In this document: one piece after another, positions 54,627-61,634 of the stretch
Layout: every line of letters starts with the position of its first letter
Numbering within the stretch: the stretch's first letter is position 1
Assembly (NCBI GenBank): GCA_950097265.1
Contig: CATNDJ010000003.1
Coordinates: forward strand, 7,213 to 71,212
Source of the DNA: an uncultured Oscillibacter sp.
Lineage (GTDB): Bacteria; Bacillota; Clostridia; Oscillospirales; Oscillospiraceae
DNA: 64,000 nt
Direction: 5' to 3'
Program-made: the position numbers and the translations under genes
The notes under the pieces: model-generated
Databases searched by the model: none
What the model saw: only the letters and a program-made list of their open reading frames with translations
What the model was told of the DNA's origin: nothing

Positions 54627-55625
54627 TCAATCGTCGCTCTCTCCGCAGGGGCGGTAGACCGAGGTCAGCACCCGCTCCGCCACCGGAGCGTCCGGTTTCT
54701 CCACCCGGAGCAGAATCTGCTCCCCGGCGATTTTTCCCAGCTCCTCCACCGGCTGGACGATGCGGTCTACCTGGTCGTAATAGAACTCATAGGCCCGGGT
54801 GTCGTAGTCCACGAAGCTCACCAGCTCCAGGTCCCGCCGGGGCCGGATGCCCTTCCCCCGGAGGTAGGCGATGGTGACGGAGGCCATGAGCCCCTGGCAG
54901 ACCAGGATGGCGTCGCACCCCCGGGCCAGAAGCTGGTCCAGGCAGGGCGGGGCGCTGTCCTCCATGGAGTTTCCGTAGAGGATAAGCGCTTCATCCAGGG
55001 GGAAGCCGCAATCCGCCATGGCCGCCCGGTAGGCGGCGATGCGCTCCTGGGTGGTGGAGAGCCGGGGCAGGCCGCCCACAATGCCGATCCGCCGCTTTCC
55101 CCGCTCCTTCAGGCGGCAGACGCTGCGGTAGATCGGCTGGAAGCTGGAGACGGAAACCGAGGAGTACTTCCGGCTGCCGAAGGTCCGGTCCACCAGCACC
55201 ACCGGGAACCCGGCGGGGATCAGCCCGTCCAGACGCTGGAAGTCGTCCATGGTGCTGGCGATCAGGAGCCCGTCCACCAGGCCCGCCGTCAAGAGGCGGA
55301 GATTCGTTTCCTCCCGGTCCATGTTCTCCTTGGTGTTGGCGATGATCAGGTGGTAGCCCTGGGCGGAGAGGCAGTTTTCCGCCGACTCAATGATGGTGCC
55401 GAAGAACTTATTGGAGATATCGGGCACGATAAAGCCGATGGTCTTTTTCTTCCCCGTGCGGAAGCTCCGGGCCGACGCGTCCGGGGTGTAGCCCAGCTGG
55501 CGGATGGCCTGATAGACCTTTTCCTTGGTGTCGCCGGAGACATAGCGGGTCGAGTTGATGGTGTGGGAGACGGTGGCGGTGGAGACCCCCGCCAGCCGGG
55601 CCACGTCGCTGATGGTGACTTTCAT
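54627..55625 (-). CDS. LacI/GalR-family transcriptional regulator
   Basis: A 332-residue regulator. The N-terminal helix-turn-helix and hinge (MKVTISDVARLAGVSTATVS, HTINSTRYVSGDTKEKVYQA) bind operators, and the periplasmic-binding-like domain (GFIVPDISNKFFGTIIESAE, VVLVDRTF, RRDLELVSFVDYD) binds an effector, usually a sugar. It has its own sigma-A promoter, and a 14-bp palindrome lies in its leader, so it probably represses itself. No sugar transport or catabolic operon is adjacent, so the effector is unknown; queT lies on the other strand across the intergenic region. Confidence 0.9.
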   Translation of the reverse strand: MKVTISDVARLAGVSTATVSHTINSTRYVSGDTKEKVYQAIRQLGYTPDASARSFRTGKKKTIGFIVPDISNKFFGTIIESAENCLSAQGYHLIIANTKENMDREETNLRLLTAGLVDGLLIASTMDDFQRLDGLIPAGFPVVLVDRTFGSRKYSSVSVSSFQPIYRSVCRLKERGKRRIGIVGGLPRLSTTQERIAAYRAAMADCGFPLDEALILYGNSMEDSAPPCLDQLLARGCDAILVCQGLMASVTIAYLRGKGIRPRRDLELVSFVDYDTRAYEFYYDQVDRIVQPVEELGKIAGEQILLRVEKPDAPVAERVLTSVYRPCGESDD

Positions 55626-55655
55626 AAACCGGATCCTTTACGAAACAGAGAATTG

Positions 55656-55669
55656 CATTTGCGCAAATG
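55656..55669. promoter_or_regulatory. Palindromic operator CATTTGCGCAAATG in the lacI-type gene leader
   Basis: Perfect 14-bp palindrome with the central CG typical of LacI-family operators. It lies downstream of the -10 of the regulator's own promoter, so autorepression is likely. Confidence 0.65.
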
Positions 55670-55685
55670 ATGACATTTTAGAAGT

Positions 55686-55714
55686 AGTATAGGACAGATT
55701 TTGACTTTCGTCAA
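55686..55714 (-). promoter_or_regulatory. Sigma-A promoter of the LacI-family gene
   Basis: TTGACG, 17 bases, TATACT on the minus strand. Confidence 0.8.
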
Positions 55715-55750
55715 GCGCTTTTGACGTTTTTTGACAGGGAAATTTTTCCC

Positions 55751-55779
55751 TTGCCTTTTCCCCTCTCCTGTGCTATACT
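55751..55779 (+). promoter_or_regulatory. Sigma-A promoter of queT
   Basis: TTGCCT, 17 bases, TATACT. The transcript begins just before the candidate riboswitch. Confidence 0.75.
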
Positions 55780-55785
55780 CTCCCA

Positions 55786-55837
55786 CGGCAGGTGCCATCA
55801 CCCTGCCCGCCCTAGGGCGAACCAAAAAAATGGAGGA
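55786..55837 (+). ncRNA. Candidate preQ1 riboswitch of queT
   Basis: A short leader aptamer in front of a queuosine-precursor transporter gene. It has a stem GGCAGG / CCTGCC (55787-55807), a tight second hairpin (CGCC-CTAG-GGCG, 55808-55819), an A-rich stretch, and a loop CCAT (55795-55798) that can pair with ATGG (55830-55833), right at the ribosome binding site. This pseudoknot layout would hide the GGAGG when preQ1 binds. It does not match the plain class I sequence. The class is not assigned; the gene context is the strongest argument. Confidence 0.6.
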
Positions 55838-55844
55838 ATTGAAT

Positions 55845-56354
55845 ATGATGAAAACCCGTTTCCAGGCCCGGAGGCTGGCCCTGGCCGGCCTCGTCGCCGC
55901 CGTTTACGCGGCGGCCACCCTCATCCTGCCCATCCCTCAATACGGAGGCGTTCAGTTCCGCGTGGCGGAGGCCATGACGGTGCTGCCCTTCCTCTTCCCG
56001 GAGGCCGTTCCCGGCCTGGCCGTGGGCTGCTTCCTGGCGAACCTGCTGGGCTCCCCCATCGTGCTGGACTGGGTTTTCGGCACCCTGGCAACCCTCCTGG
56101 CGGCCCTCTGGAGCCGGAGGATGCCCAGCGTCTATCTGGCGGCCCTGCCGCCGGTGGTGTGCAACGCGGTGATCGTGGGGGCGGAAATCGCCTGGTTCAC
56201 CGTCCGGGACGGCGGGGCTTTCTGGCCCGCCTATGGGCTGAACGCCCTGACCGTGGGCCTGGGGGAACTGGCGGCGTGCTATCTCCTGGGCGTACCCCTG
56301 GCGAAGCTGCTGGGGAAAACCCTGGCGGCTCAGGGCATTCTGGAGACCCGTTGA
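55845..56354 (+). CDS. queT: Queuosine precursor transporter QueT
   Basis: A 169-residue membrane protein of the QueT (COG4708) family, substrate-binding S component of ECF transporters that import preQ1 or related queuosine precursors. The hallmark LPIPQYGGVQFRVAEAMTVLPFLFPE segment, here Q-Y-G-G-V-Q-F-R-V-A-E-A around residues 30-43, is clear, and about five to six membrane helices are visible. AGGAGG-like GGAGG lies eight bases before this ATG. It is the only gene of its transcript. No ECF ATPase or T subunit is encoded in the window. Confidence 0.9.
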   Translation: MMKTRFQARRLALAGLVAAVYAAATLILPIPQYGGVQFRVAEAMTVLPFLFPEAVPGLAVGCFLANLLGSPIVLDWVFGTLATLLAALWSRRMPSVYLAALPPVVCNAVIVGAEIAWFTVRDGGAFWPAYGLNALTVGLGELAACYLLGVPLAKLLGKTLAAQGILETR

Positions 56355-56365
56355 GGCGAGAGCGA

Positions 56366-56391
56366 AAAGGGACCGCGAAAGCGGTCCCTTT
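56366..56391. terminator. Bidirectional terminator between queT and the nitroreductase gene
   Basis: Perfect 11-bp stem AAAGGGACCGC / GCGGTCCCTTT with a GAAA tetraloop. Confidence 0.88.
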
Positions 56392-56393
56392 GC

Positions 56394-57053
56394 TTATGCC
56401 CAGTCGAAGTTCCCTTTCCCCGCTCCCAGCTCAAAGTGGTACTTCCCGATGCCCAAATCCACGCCGGCGAACGCCCCGCCGTCACAGGCCAGGGAGACCC
56501 TCCGGCCCTCTCCCCGGAGGGTGAACGTCTGCCTGTTCAGGGCCGTGGGGGCTAAAAGCAGGGCCTCCACGCCTTTTGCGAACCACTCCGGAGCCTCGCC
56601 CTCGTAGGAGGCCACCTCCCCCGGCCGTTTGGACTTATGGGGAACGCCCTGCACCGCGCCATAGCCCAACGCCAGAAGGCCCAGGATTTTCTCCGCCTCC
56701 GGGGCGGCGTTTTTCCGCAGGCCCTTCCGGCTGTAGGTGCCCCCCACCCACCAGGAGTTCAGTCCCAGGGCCTGGGCGAAGAGCATTACGTCCGCCCCGC
56801 AGTACCCGATTTTTTCGTCCAGGCCGGGCCCGCCCGCCAGGATGACGTAATTGCGGACCCCCTTGGCCAGGAAGAGCTTCAGGGCCGGGCCGAAGGCCTC
56901 CGTGTTCTCCGTCACCAGGCTCATGGCCAGGCCGTGCTCCTCGTTGTTCCTCCGGATGCGTTCCCGGAGCTGCTCCAGAATGTCCCCGGGGATTTTCCGG
57001 TCCGTGTACCGACGGACCGTGTGGCGGGTCCGCATGGCCTCTTCCAGTGTCAT
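56394..57053 (-). CDS. Nitroreductase-family flavoprotein
   Basis: A 219-residue protein of the nitroreductase superfamily, FMN-dependent NAD(P)H oxidoreductases. It begins MTLEEAMRTRHTVRRYTDRK with the typical RHTVRR phosphate-binding arginines, and GYCGADVMLFAQALGLNSWW is the middle helix. The C-terminal half (APTALNRQTFTLRGEGRRVS, VDLGIGKYHFELGAG) resembles the TM1586-type putative nitroreductases. The substrate is unknown. It has no clear promoter of its own and faces convergent queT. Confidence 0.88.
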   Translation of the reverse strand: MTLEEAMRTRHTVRRYTDRKIPGDILEQLRERIRRNNEEHGLAMSLVTENTEAFGPALKLFLAKGVRNYVILAGGPGLDEKIGYCGADVMLFAQALGLNSWWVGGTYSRKGLRKNAAPEAEKILGLLALGYGAVQGVPHKSKRPGEVASYEGEAPEWFAKGVEALLLAPTALNRQTFTLRGEGRRVSLACDGGAFAGVDLGIGKYHFELGAGKGNFDWA

Positions 57054-57212
57054 AAAGCGCCTCCGTCTTTTATTTTAGATGAATCCCATTCTAACACGCC
57101 GCCCGGCGGGCGTGGTAAACTTTTTCAAAATTTTCAAAACCTGAGACAAAGCCCCCTCCCCCGTCGTACAATAAGTGAGAGTACTCCCAACCCAACAAAT
57201 CGAGGACGACAT

Positions 57213-57695
57213 ATGGACAAGGCCAGCTTTACCGCCGCCGCACGGCGCTATCAGAATATGGTTTACCGCACGGCCCTCCACACCCTGGGGAACCCCCAGG
57301 ACGCGGACGACGCCGTGCAGGAGGTCTTCCTGCGCCTCTTCCGGCACAGGGGCGCCTTCGAGAGCGGGGAGCACCTGCGGCGCTGGCTGCTGCGGGTGAC
57401 GGTGAACTACTGCCGGGACCTTCTGAAAAGCCCCTGGCGGAAGCGGCGGGTGTCCCTGGAGGCGCTGCCGGAAACGCCGGTTTTCGACCGGCCCCGGGAG
57501 GAGGCCCTGTACCGGGAGGTCATGGCCCTGCCGGAAAAGTACCGGACGGTGCTGAACCTCTTTTACTACGAGGAACTCAGCGTCCGGGAGATCGGGGAGC
57601 TGCTGGAGGTGGGCGATTCCACGGTGACCACCCGGCTGGCCCGGGCCCGGCGGCGGCTAAAGGAACGATTGGGGGAGGACTGGCAGGATGAGTAA
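57213..57695 (+). CDS. ECF-family RNA polymerase sigma factor
   Basis: A 160-residue ECF (group 4) sigma factor. Sigma region 2 spans about residues 8-75 (NMVYRTALHTLGNPQDADDA, VQEVFLRLFRHRGAFES), and region 4 about 105-155 (LPEKYRTVLNLFYYEELSVR, EIGELLEVGDSTVTTRLAR). I use the ATG with CGAGGA upstream; longer in-frame extensions have no support. Its stop overlaps by eight bases the start of a membrane protein that should be its anti-sigma factor. A plausible target, the YcdB-SLH promoter, is nearby. Confidence 0.92.
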   Translation: MDKASFTAAARRYQNMVYRTALHTLGNPQDADDAVQEVFLRLFRHRGAFESGEHLRRWLLRVTVNYCRDLLKSPWRKRRVSLEALPETPVFDRPREEALYREVMALPEKYRTVLNLFYYEELSVREIGELLEVGDSTVTTRLARARRRLKERLGEDWQDE

Positions 57696-59541
57696 CCGGG
57701 AATTTTACCAGCAGACCTTCTCCCAGGTCCGCGGGAGCAGAGAAATCCGATGGGAGGATTATGAGATGACAAGGCGTGGAAAGAGCCTGAAATGGCTGGT
57801 GACCCTGGCGGCGGCCGTCGCCCTGCTGGCGGCCCTGTCCGTCCTGGCGGTGGCGGCCAACTTCTTCGGCCTCAGGGACGTGCTGCTGCCGGAGAAGGGC
57901 AGCGTGTACGTGACGGACGAAAAAGGCGTGGTAATCCCCGGGGAGAAGGAGTTCAAGGACTTTGTCAGTCTCTCCGGCTGGGGGGACACCCCGGAGAGCC
58001 GGGCCCTGGCGGAGTGGGAGGCCTTTCAGGAAAGCTACGACCCGGACGGGTCCATCGTCTCCGCCATCGGCAACGAGCCCACAGGCTTTGAGGACCGCTA
58101 CGGCTTCTACCTGGTCTACACCCAGGAGATGGCCGACAAGCTGGAAGAGATCACCGCGAAATACGGCCTCAAGCTCCACCAATGGATGGAGGTCGTTCTG
58201 CCGGAGACCTGGGCCGCCGCAGCGGGGGACTTCTGCGGGGAGAACGTCACGCCCTACTCCGGCTACATCTACGAAAACGGAACCTTCCGCTTTGACGGCG
58301 ACGCGGAGCTGGGGGCCGGAGAGCGGATGGGCTATGGGACCATCGAGTACCAGTTCAGCCGCTCCGTCAAGGGGACCTTTGACGACGTGGCCCTGAATAT
58401 CGGGGACCTGAGCGACTTTGAGGAGTGGGGCTACACGGCGGCGGACGGGACCAGGGTCACCCTGGGCCTGGGGGCCCGGAACCGCTCGCTGATCCTGGCG
58501 GACCTGGGGGACGGCTTCGTGCTGGTAAACGTGCTGACGGGGCGGCAGGGGGACGACGCCTTCTCCTCCGGGGCCATCGGCCGGGAGGAGCTGGAGGAGC
58601 TGGCGGACAGCTTTGTTTATTCCGCTCTCACCCCGGCGAGAGAGCCGGACCGGGCCGCTATTCTGGCGTCCAATGATGCCTACATGGAGGCGCTGGAAAA
58701 TCAGCCCCTGGAGACCCTGCCCTCGGAGTCCCAGGATCCGCTGTACACCCGCACGGGCATCCAGAGCGGCGTGGCGAAGGACTTCGTGCTGCTGCTGGCG
58801 GAGCGCATCGAGGAGGGGCGGAAAGAGGAAATCGCGGACCTTTTGGTCTACCCCGCCCAGGTGGAAGTGTCCGCCGGGACCTTCACGGTGAACTCTCCCG
58901 AGGAGTTCCTGCCCTATTACGATGAGGTCGTCGGGCAGAACCGCCTGGGCCTCTCCTCGGCCATGACCTGGGAGTCCGCGCCGGCGGAGTTCCAGATTTT
59001 CAGCGACGGCAGCGGCCTTGCCTCCGTTGCGGACGGGGCCGTGTGGTTCGGGCTGGTGGAGGACGGCGTGATCCGGGTCTTTACCATCCAGACGGACCAG
59101 GCCGCCGTCCGGGCCCTGGGGGGAGGGGAGATTACCCAGGATACCGGGGCGGAGGACCTGTACGCGTCCCTCTCTATCGACGAGGGCCGGGAGTTTATTC
59201 TGGACCTGGCGGACCTCATCGACGGCGGGAAACGGGAGGAAATCGCGAACCTCCTCGCCTATCCCGCCAAGGTGACGGCCCCCGGCGGCGAGTGGATTGC
59301 AAGCTCGCCGGAGGAGCTTCTGGAGCACTATGACGAGACCATAGGAGGCAACGGCCGGGGGACCCTGGCGGCGGACCTCCGGGCGGACCCGGAGCCGGTC
59401 CTGGACGGGAGCGGGGGGCTGGCCTCCGCCGCCAGTGGGGCGGTGTGGTTTGACCGGGGAGAGAATGGGGGACTCAAAATCCTCACCCTCCAGTCGGACG
59501 TGTGGCGGTGGAGCGTCCAGTATTGGGGCGAGAAGCCGTAA
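57688..59541 (+). CDS. Membrane-anchored anti-sigma-like protein with duplicated extracellular domain
   Basis: A 617-residue protein with a short cytoplasmic N terminus (MSNREFYQQTFSQVRGSREI), one membrane helix (about residues 34-57) and a large extracytoplasmic part. The start overlaps the ECF sigma stop, which suggests coupled translation and an anti-sigma role. Two homologous segments of about 100 residues occur, one near 365-460 (VAKDFVLLLAERIEEGRKEE, IADLLVYPAQVEVSAG) and one near 490-600 (GREFILDLADLIDGGKREEI, ANLLAYPAKVTAPGG). I recognise no catalytic site. The duplication suggests a ligand- or wall-sensing domain. Confidence 0.82.
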   Translation: MSNREFYQQTFSQVRGSREIRWEDYEMTRRGKSLKWLVTLAAAVALLAALSVLAVAANFFGLRDVLLPEKGSVYVTDEKGVVIPGEKEFKDFVSLSGWGDTPESRALAEWEAFQESYDPDGSIVSAIGNEPTGFEDRYGFYLVYTQEMADKLEEITAKYGLKLHQWMEVVLPETWAAAAGDFCGENVTPYSGYIYENGTFRFDGDAELGAGERMGYGTIEYQFSRSVKGTFDDVALNIGDLSDFEEWGYTAADGTRVTLGLGARNRSLILADLGDGFVLVNVLTGRQGDDAFSSGAIGREELEELADSFVYSALTPAREPDRAAILASNDAYMEALENQPLETLPSESQDPLYTRTGIQSGVAKDFVLLLAERIEEGRKEEIADLLVYPAQVEVSAGTFTVNSPEEFLPYYDEVVGQNRLGLSSAMTWESAPAEFQIFSDGSGLASVADGAVWFGLVEDGVIRVFTIQTDQAAVRALGGGEITQDTGAEDLYASLSIDEGREFILDLADLIDGGKREEIANLLAYPAKVTAPGGEWIASSPEELLEHYDETIGGNGRGTLAADLRADPEPVLDGSGGLASAASGAVWFDRGENGGLKILTLQSDVWRWSVQYWGEKP

Positions 59542-59544
59542 GCG

Positions 59545-59583
59545 AAAAGGGGACCGGGAAAAATCCCGGTCCCCTCTCCTTTT
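59545..59583. terminator. Bidirectional terminator between the anti-sigma and CAT-family genes
   Basis: Perfect 11-bp stem GGGGACCGGGA / TCCCGGTCCCC with a short A loop, then CTCCTTTT. Confidence 0.85.
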
Positions 59584-60202
59584 ACAGCTCTTCCATCAGG
59601 GCGTCCAGCGCCTCGTGGAACCGGCCCACGTGGAGGCCGTCCGTAAAGCGGTGGTTCAGCTCCATGGAGATGTGGAGGACCTTCCGGTCCCCCTCCTGGG
59701 CGTACTTCCCCCAGGCGATCCGGGGCACCGAATCGTCCGGGTCGAAATTCCGGTTGTTGGTCACCGCCGTCGTCTCCACCCAGGGCAGGCACGTGAAGAA
59801 AATCAGGTCCTGGCTGTCCTCCCCGCTGAGGAGGGTCGTCTGGGCGGCGCTCTTGGCCTTGGCGGCGGCGCAGAAGTCCCGGATATCCCCCCGGCAGGGC
59901 AGGGTGACGATGTGGAAGGTCTCCGCCCCGGGCTTCAAATCCGTAAAGCTGGGGACCCGCCCGTCGAACAGCACCAGGTCCTCTCCCCGGAGGGCGTAGC
60001 GGAACGCCTCCACCTGATTCACGGCCCGGGTGCAGAGGTACACCAGGGAATAGTAAAAGGAAAGGCGGTTCTCCCTGGCGAACCTGTAGAGCCTTGTCAC
60101 ATCCTGGCGGAACGTAACGGAGTAAAAGGGCTGGGACTGAGCGGAGAAGAAATCGAACAGCTCCCGCCTGGGCCAGGAGGCCTTGTCAACGATGTGGGTC
60201 AT
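59582..60202 (-). CDS. Chloramphenicol acetyltransferase-family protein
   Basis: A 206-residue member of the CatA-type acyltransferase family, which moves acetyl from acetyl-CoA to a hydroxyl. The catalytic HxxxDG motif is present (NHRFTDGLHVGRFHEALDAL, His184 and Asp188). PWVETTAVTN and PRIAWGKYAQEG also match. It is slightly shorter than classical CAT (about 215-220). Such proteins are common chromosomal genes of clostridia and often do not confer resistance; the substrate is unknown. It has its own promoter and faces the anti-sigma gene. Confidence 0.85.
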   Translation of the reverse strand: MTHIVDKASWPRRELFDFFSAQSQPFYSVTFRQDVTRLYRFARENRLSFYYSLVYLCTRAVNQVEAFRYALRGEDLVLFDGRVPSFTDLKPGAETFHIVTLPCRGDIRDFCAAAKAKSAAQTTLLSGEDSQDLIFFTCLPWVETTAVTNNRNFDPDDSVPRIAWGKYAQEGDRKVLHISMELNHRFTDGLHVGRFHEALDALMEEL

Positions 60203-60227
60203 AGGGGCCCTCCTTTCTGATGAAAAC

Positions 60228-60255
60228 AGTATACCAGCTTTTCCGCGGATTACAA
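60228..60255 (-). promoter_or_regulatory. Sigma-A promoter of the CAT-family gene
   Basis: TTGTAA, 16 bases, TATACT on the minus strand. Confidence 0.65.
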
Positions 60256-60274
60256 GTCCTGTGCAGTTTTCCCC

Positions 60275-60303
60275 TTTCCTCCCCGCCGGTTTTCTGATAT
60301 ACT
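60275..60303 (+). promoter_or_regulatory. Candidate sigma-A promoter of ksgA-mrnC-rqcH
   Basis: TTTCCT, 17 bases, TATACT. The -35 is weak and the -10 good. Confidence 0.5.
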
Positions 60304-60331
60304 GCCCTTGAAACTCAGCCCTTGAAACTCA
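60304..60331 (+). repeat. Perfect 14-bp tandem duplication in the ksgA leader
   Basis: GCCCTTGAAACTCA occurs twice head to tail, directly after the -10 region and before the ksgA ribosome binding site. Confidence 0.8.
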
Positions 60332-60352
60332 CATCGGAAAGGCGGACAGGCC

Positions 60353-61204
60353 ATGAACCTCTGCGACCGGGAAACCCTCCGCGCCCTGCTGGGGCGGCAC
60401 GGCTTCCATTTTTCCAAGTCCATGGGACAAAACTTTCTCATCGACCCCGCCGTCCCGGCGGACATCGCGGCCGCCTCTCAGGCGGACGGCGCCTGCGGCG
60501 TGCTGGAAATCGGTCCCGGCGTCGGGTGCCTCACGGCGGAACTGGCGGAGCGGGCCGGGAAGGTGGTCTCCGTCGAGCTGGACAAAAAACTGCTTCCCGT
60601 GCTGGCGGAGACCATGGCCCCCTATGACAACGTAGAAATCGTCTCCGGGGACGCGCTGAAGCTGGACCTCGCCGCCCTGGCGGCGGAGAAGTTCGCCGGG
60701 CTCCGGCCCCTGGTCTGCGCGAATCTCCCCTACAACATCACCACCCCGGTGCTGACGAAGCTGGCGGAAACCCCCAGCTTTGAGAGCGTCACCGTCCTCC
60801 TCCAGAGGGAGGTGGCCCGCCGCCTGGCGGCCCCTCAGGGCTCCGCGGAGGTTGGGGCCTTCACCCTGTGGCTCCAGTACTGCATGGAAACGGAGATCCT
60901 CTTCGACGTCCCGGCGGAGAAGTTTTTCCCCGCCCCCAAGGTGGACTCCGCCGTCCTGCGCTGCGTCCGGCGGGAAAGGCCCGCCGTGGAGGTGGAGGAC
61001 GAGGCCTTTTTCTTCCGCGTGGTCCGGGGGGCCTTCCTCCTCCGGCGGAAGACCCTGGCCAACAGCCTCTCCGCCGCCCTGCCGGAGACCGGAAAAGAGC
61101 GGGTGCAGGAGGCCATGGCCGCTCTGGGCCTCCCCGAGAGCGTCCGGGGGGAAAAGCTGACCCTAGAGGACTTCGCGGCGCTGGCCGCGGAACTTGCGAA
61201 ATAA
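60353..61204 (+). CDS. rsmA: 16S rRNA (adenine(1518)-N6/adenine(1519)-N6)-dimethyltransferase
   Basis: KsgA/RsmA, which dimethylates two adjacent adenines near the 3' end of 16S rRNA and checks small-subunit assembly. The 283-residue protein starts MNLCDRETLRALLGRHGFHF; MGQNFLIDPAV and the SAM site LEIGPGVGCLTAEL follow, and the catalytic NLPYNI motif is near residue 125. The C-terminal helical domain is complete. It leads a three-gene operon with mrnC and rqcH, 10 bases apart from mrnC. Confidence 0.96.
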   Translation: MNLCDRETLRALLGRHGFHFSKSMGQNFLIDPAVPADIAAASQADGACGVLEIGPGVGCLTAELAERAGKVVSVELDKKLLPVLAETMAPYDNVEIVSGDALKLDLAALAAEKFAGLRPLVCANLPYNITTPVLTKLAETPSFESVTVLLQREVARRLAAPQGSAEVGAFTLWLQYCMETEILFDVPAEKFFPAPKVDSAVLRCVRRERPAVEVEDEAFFFRVVRGAFLLRRKTLANSLSAALPETGKERVQEAMAALGLPESVRGEKLTLEDFAALAAELAK

Positions 61205-61214
61205 GGAGTACGAG

Positions 61215-61634
61215 ATGGAAAATTATTTTCGCCCCCAGCTGAGCCGGGAGCACATCCTGGGGATCAGCTCCATCGGCCTGGCCCACATGGGGGACGCGGT
61301 GTTCGAGCTGCTGGTCCGCGCCTGGCTCTGCGCCCACGGCGGGGCCACGGGCCGGGGGATGCACCGCGCCGCCGTGGCGCTGGTCTGCGCCGAGTCCCAG
61401 GCGGAGAAGGCGGAGAAAATCAAGCCCCTGCTGACGGAGGACGAAAAGGCCGTCTTCCGCCGGGGGCGGAACGCCCAGGTTCACACCGTCCCCCACCACG
61501 CCAGCCGGGCCCAGTACGGCGAGGCCACGGCCCTGGAGGCCTTGCTGGGCTGGCTCTACCTCCGGGGGGAGACAGAGCGGATTAACCAGCTCTTTTGCAT
61601 CATGATGGAGGAGGAGGAAGCCCATGGCGATTGA
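61215..61634 (+). CDS. mrnC: Mini-ribonuclease III (23S rRNA maturation)
   Basis: A 139-residue RNase III catalytic domain without the RNA-binding domain, Mini-III, which trims 23S rRNA precursors in Firmicutes. The signature LAHMGDAVFELLVRAWL carries the catalytic Asp27. I start at MENYFRPQLS with AAGGAG upstream; seven earlier codons lack a site. Its end overlaps rqcH by 11 bases. Confidence 0.93.
   Translation: MENYFRPQLSREHILGISSIGLAHMGDAVFELLVRAWLCAHGGATGRGMHRAAVALVCAESQAEKAEKIKPLLTEDEKAVFRRGRNAQVHTVPHHASRAQYGEATALEALLGWLYLRGETERINQLFCIMMEEEEAHGD

Noticed and set aside
59582..60202. Chloramphenicol resistance gene
   Set aside because: The fold and HxxxDG motif are there, but the gene is chromosomal with no mobile-element signs, and many relatives are not resistance genes.
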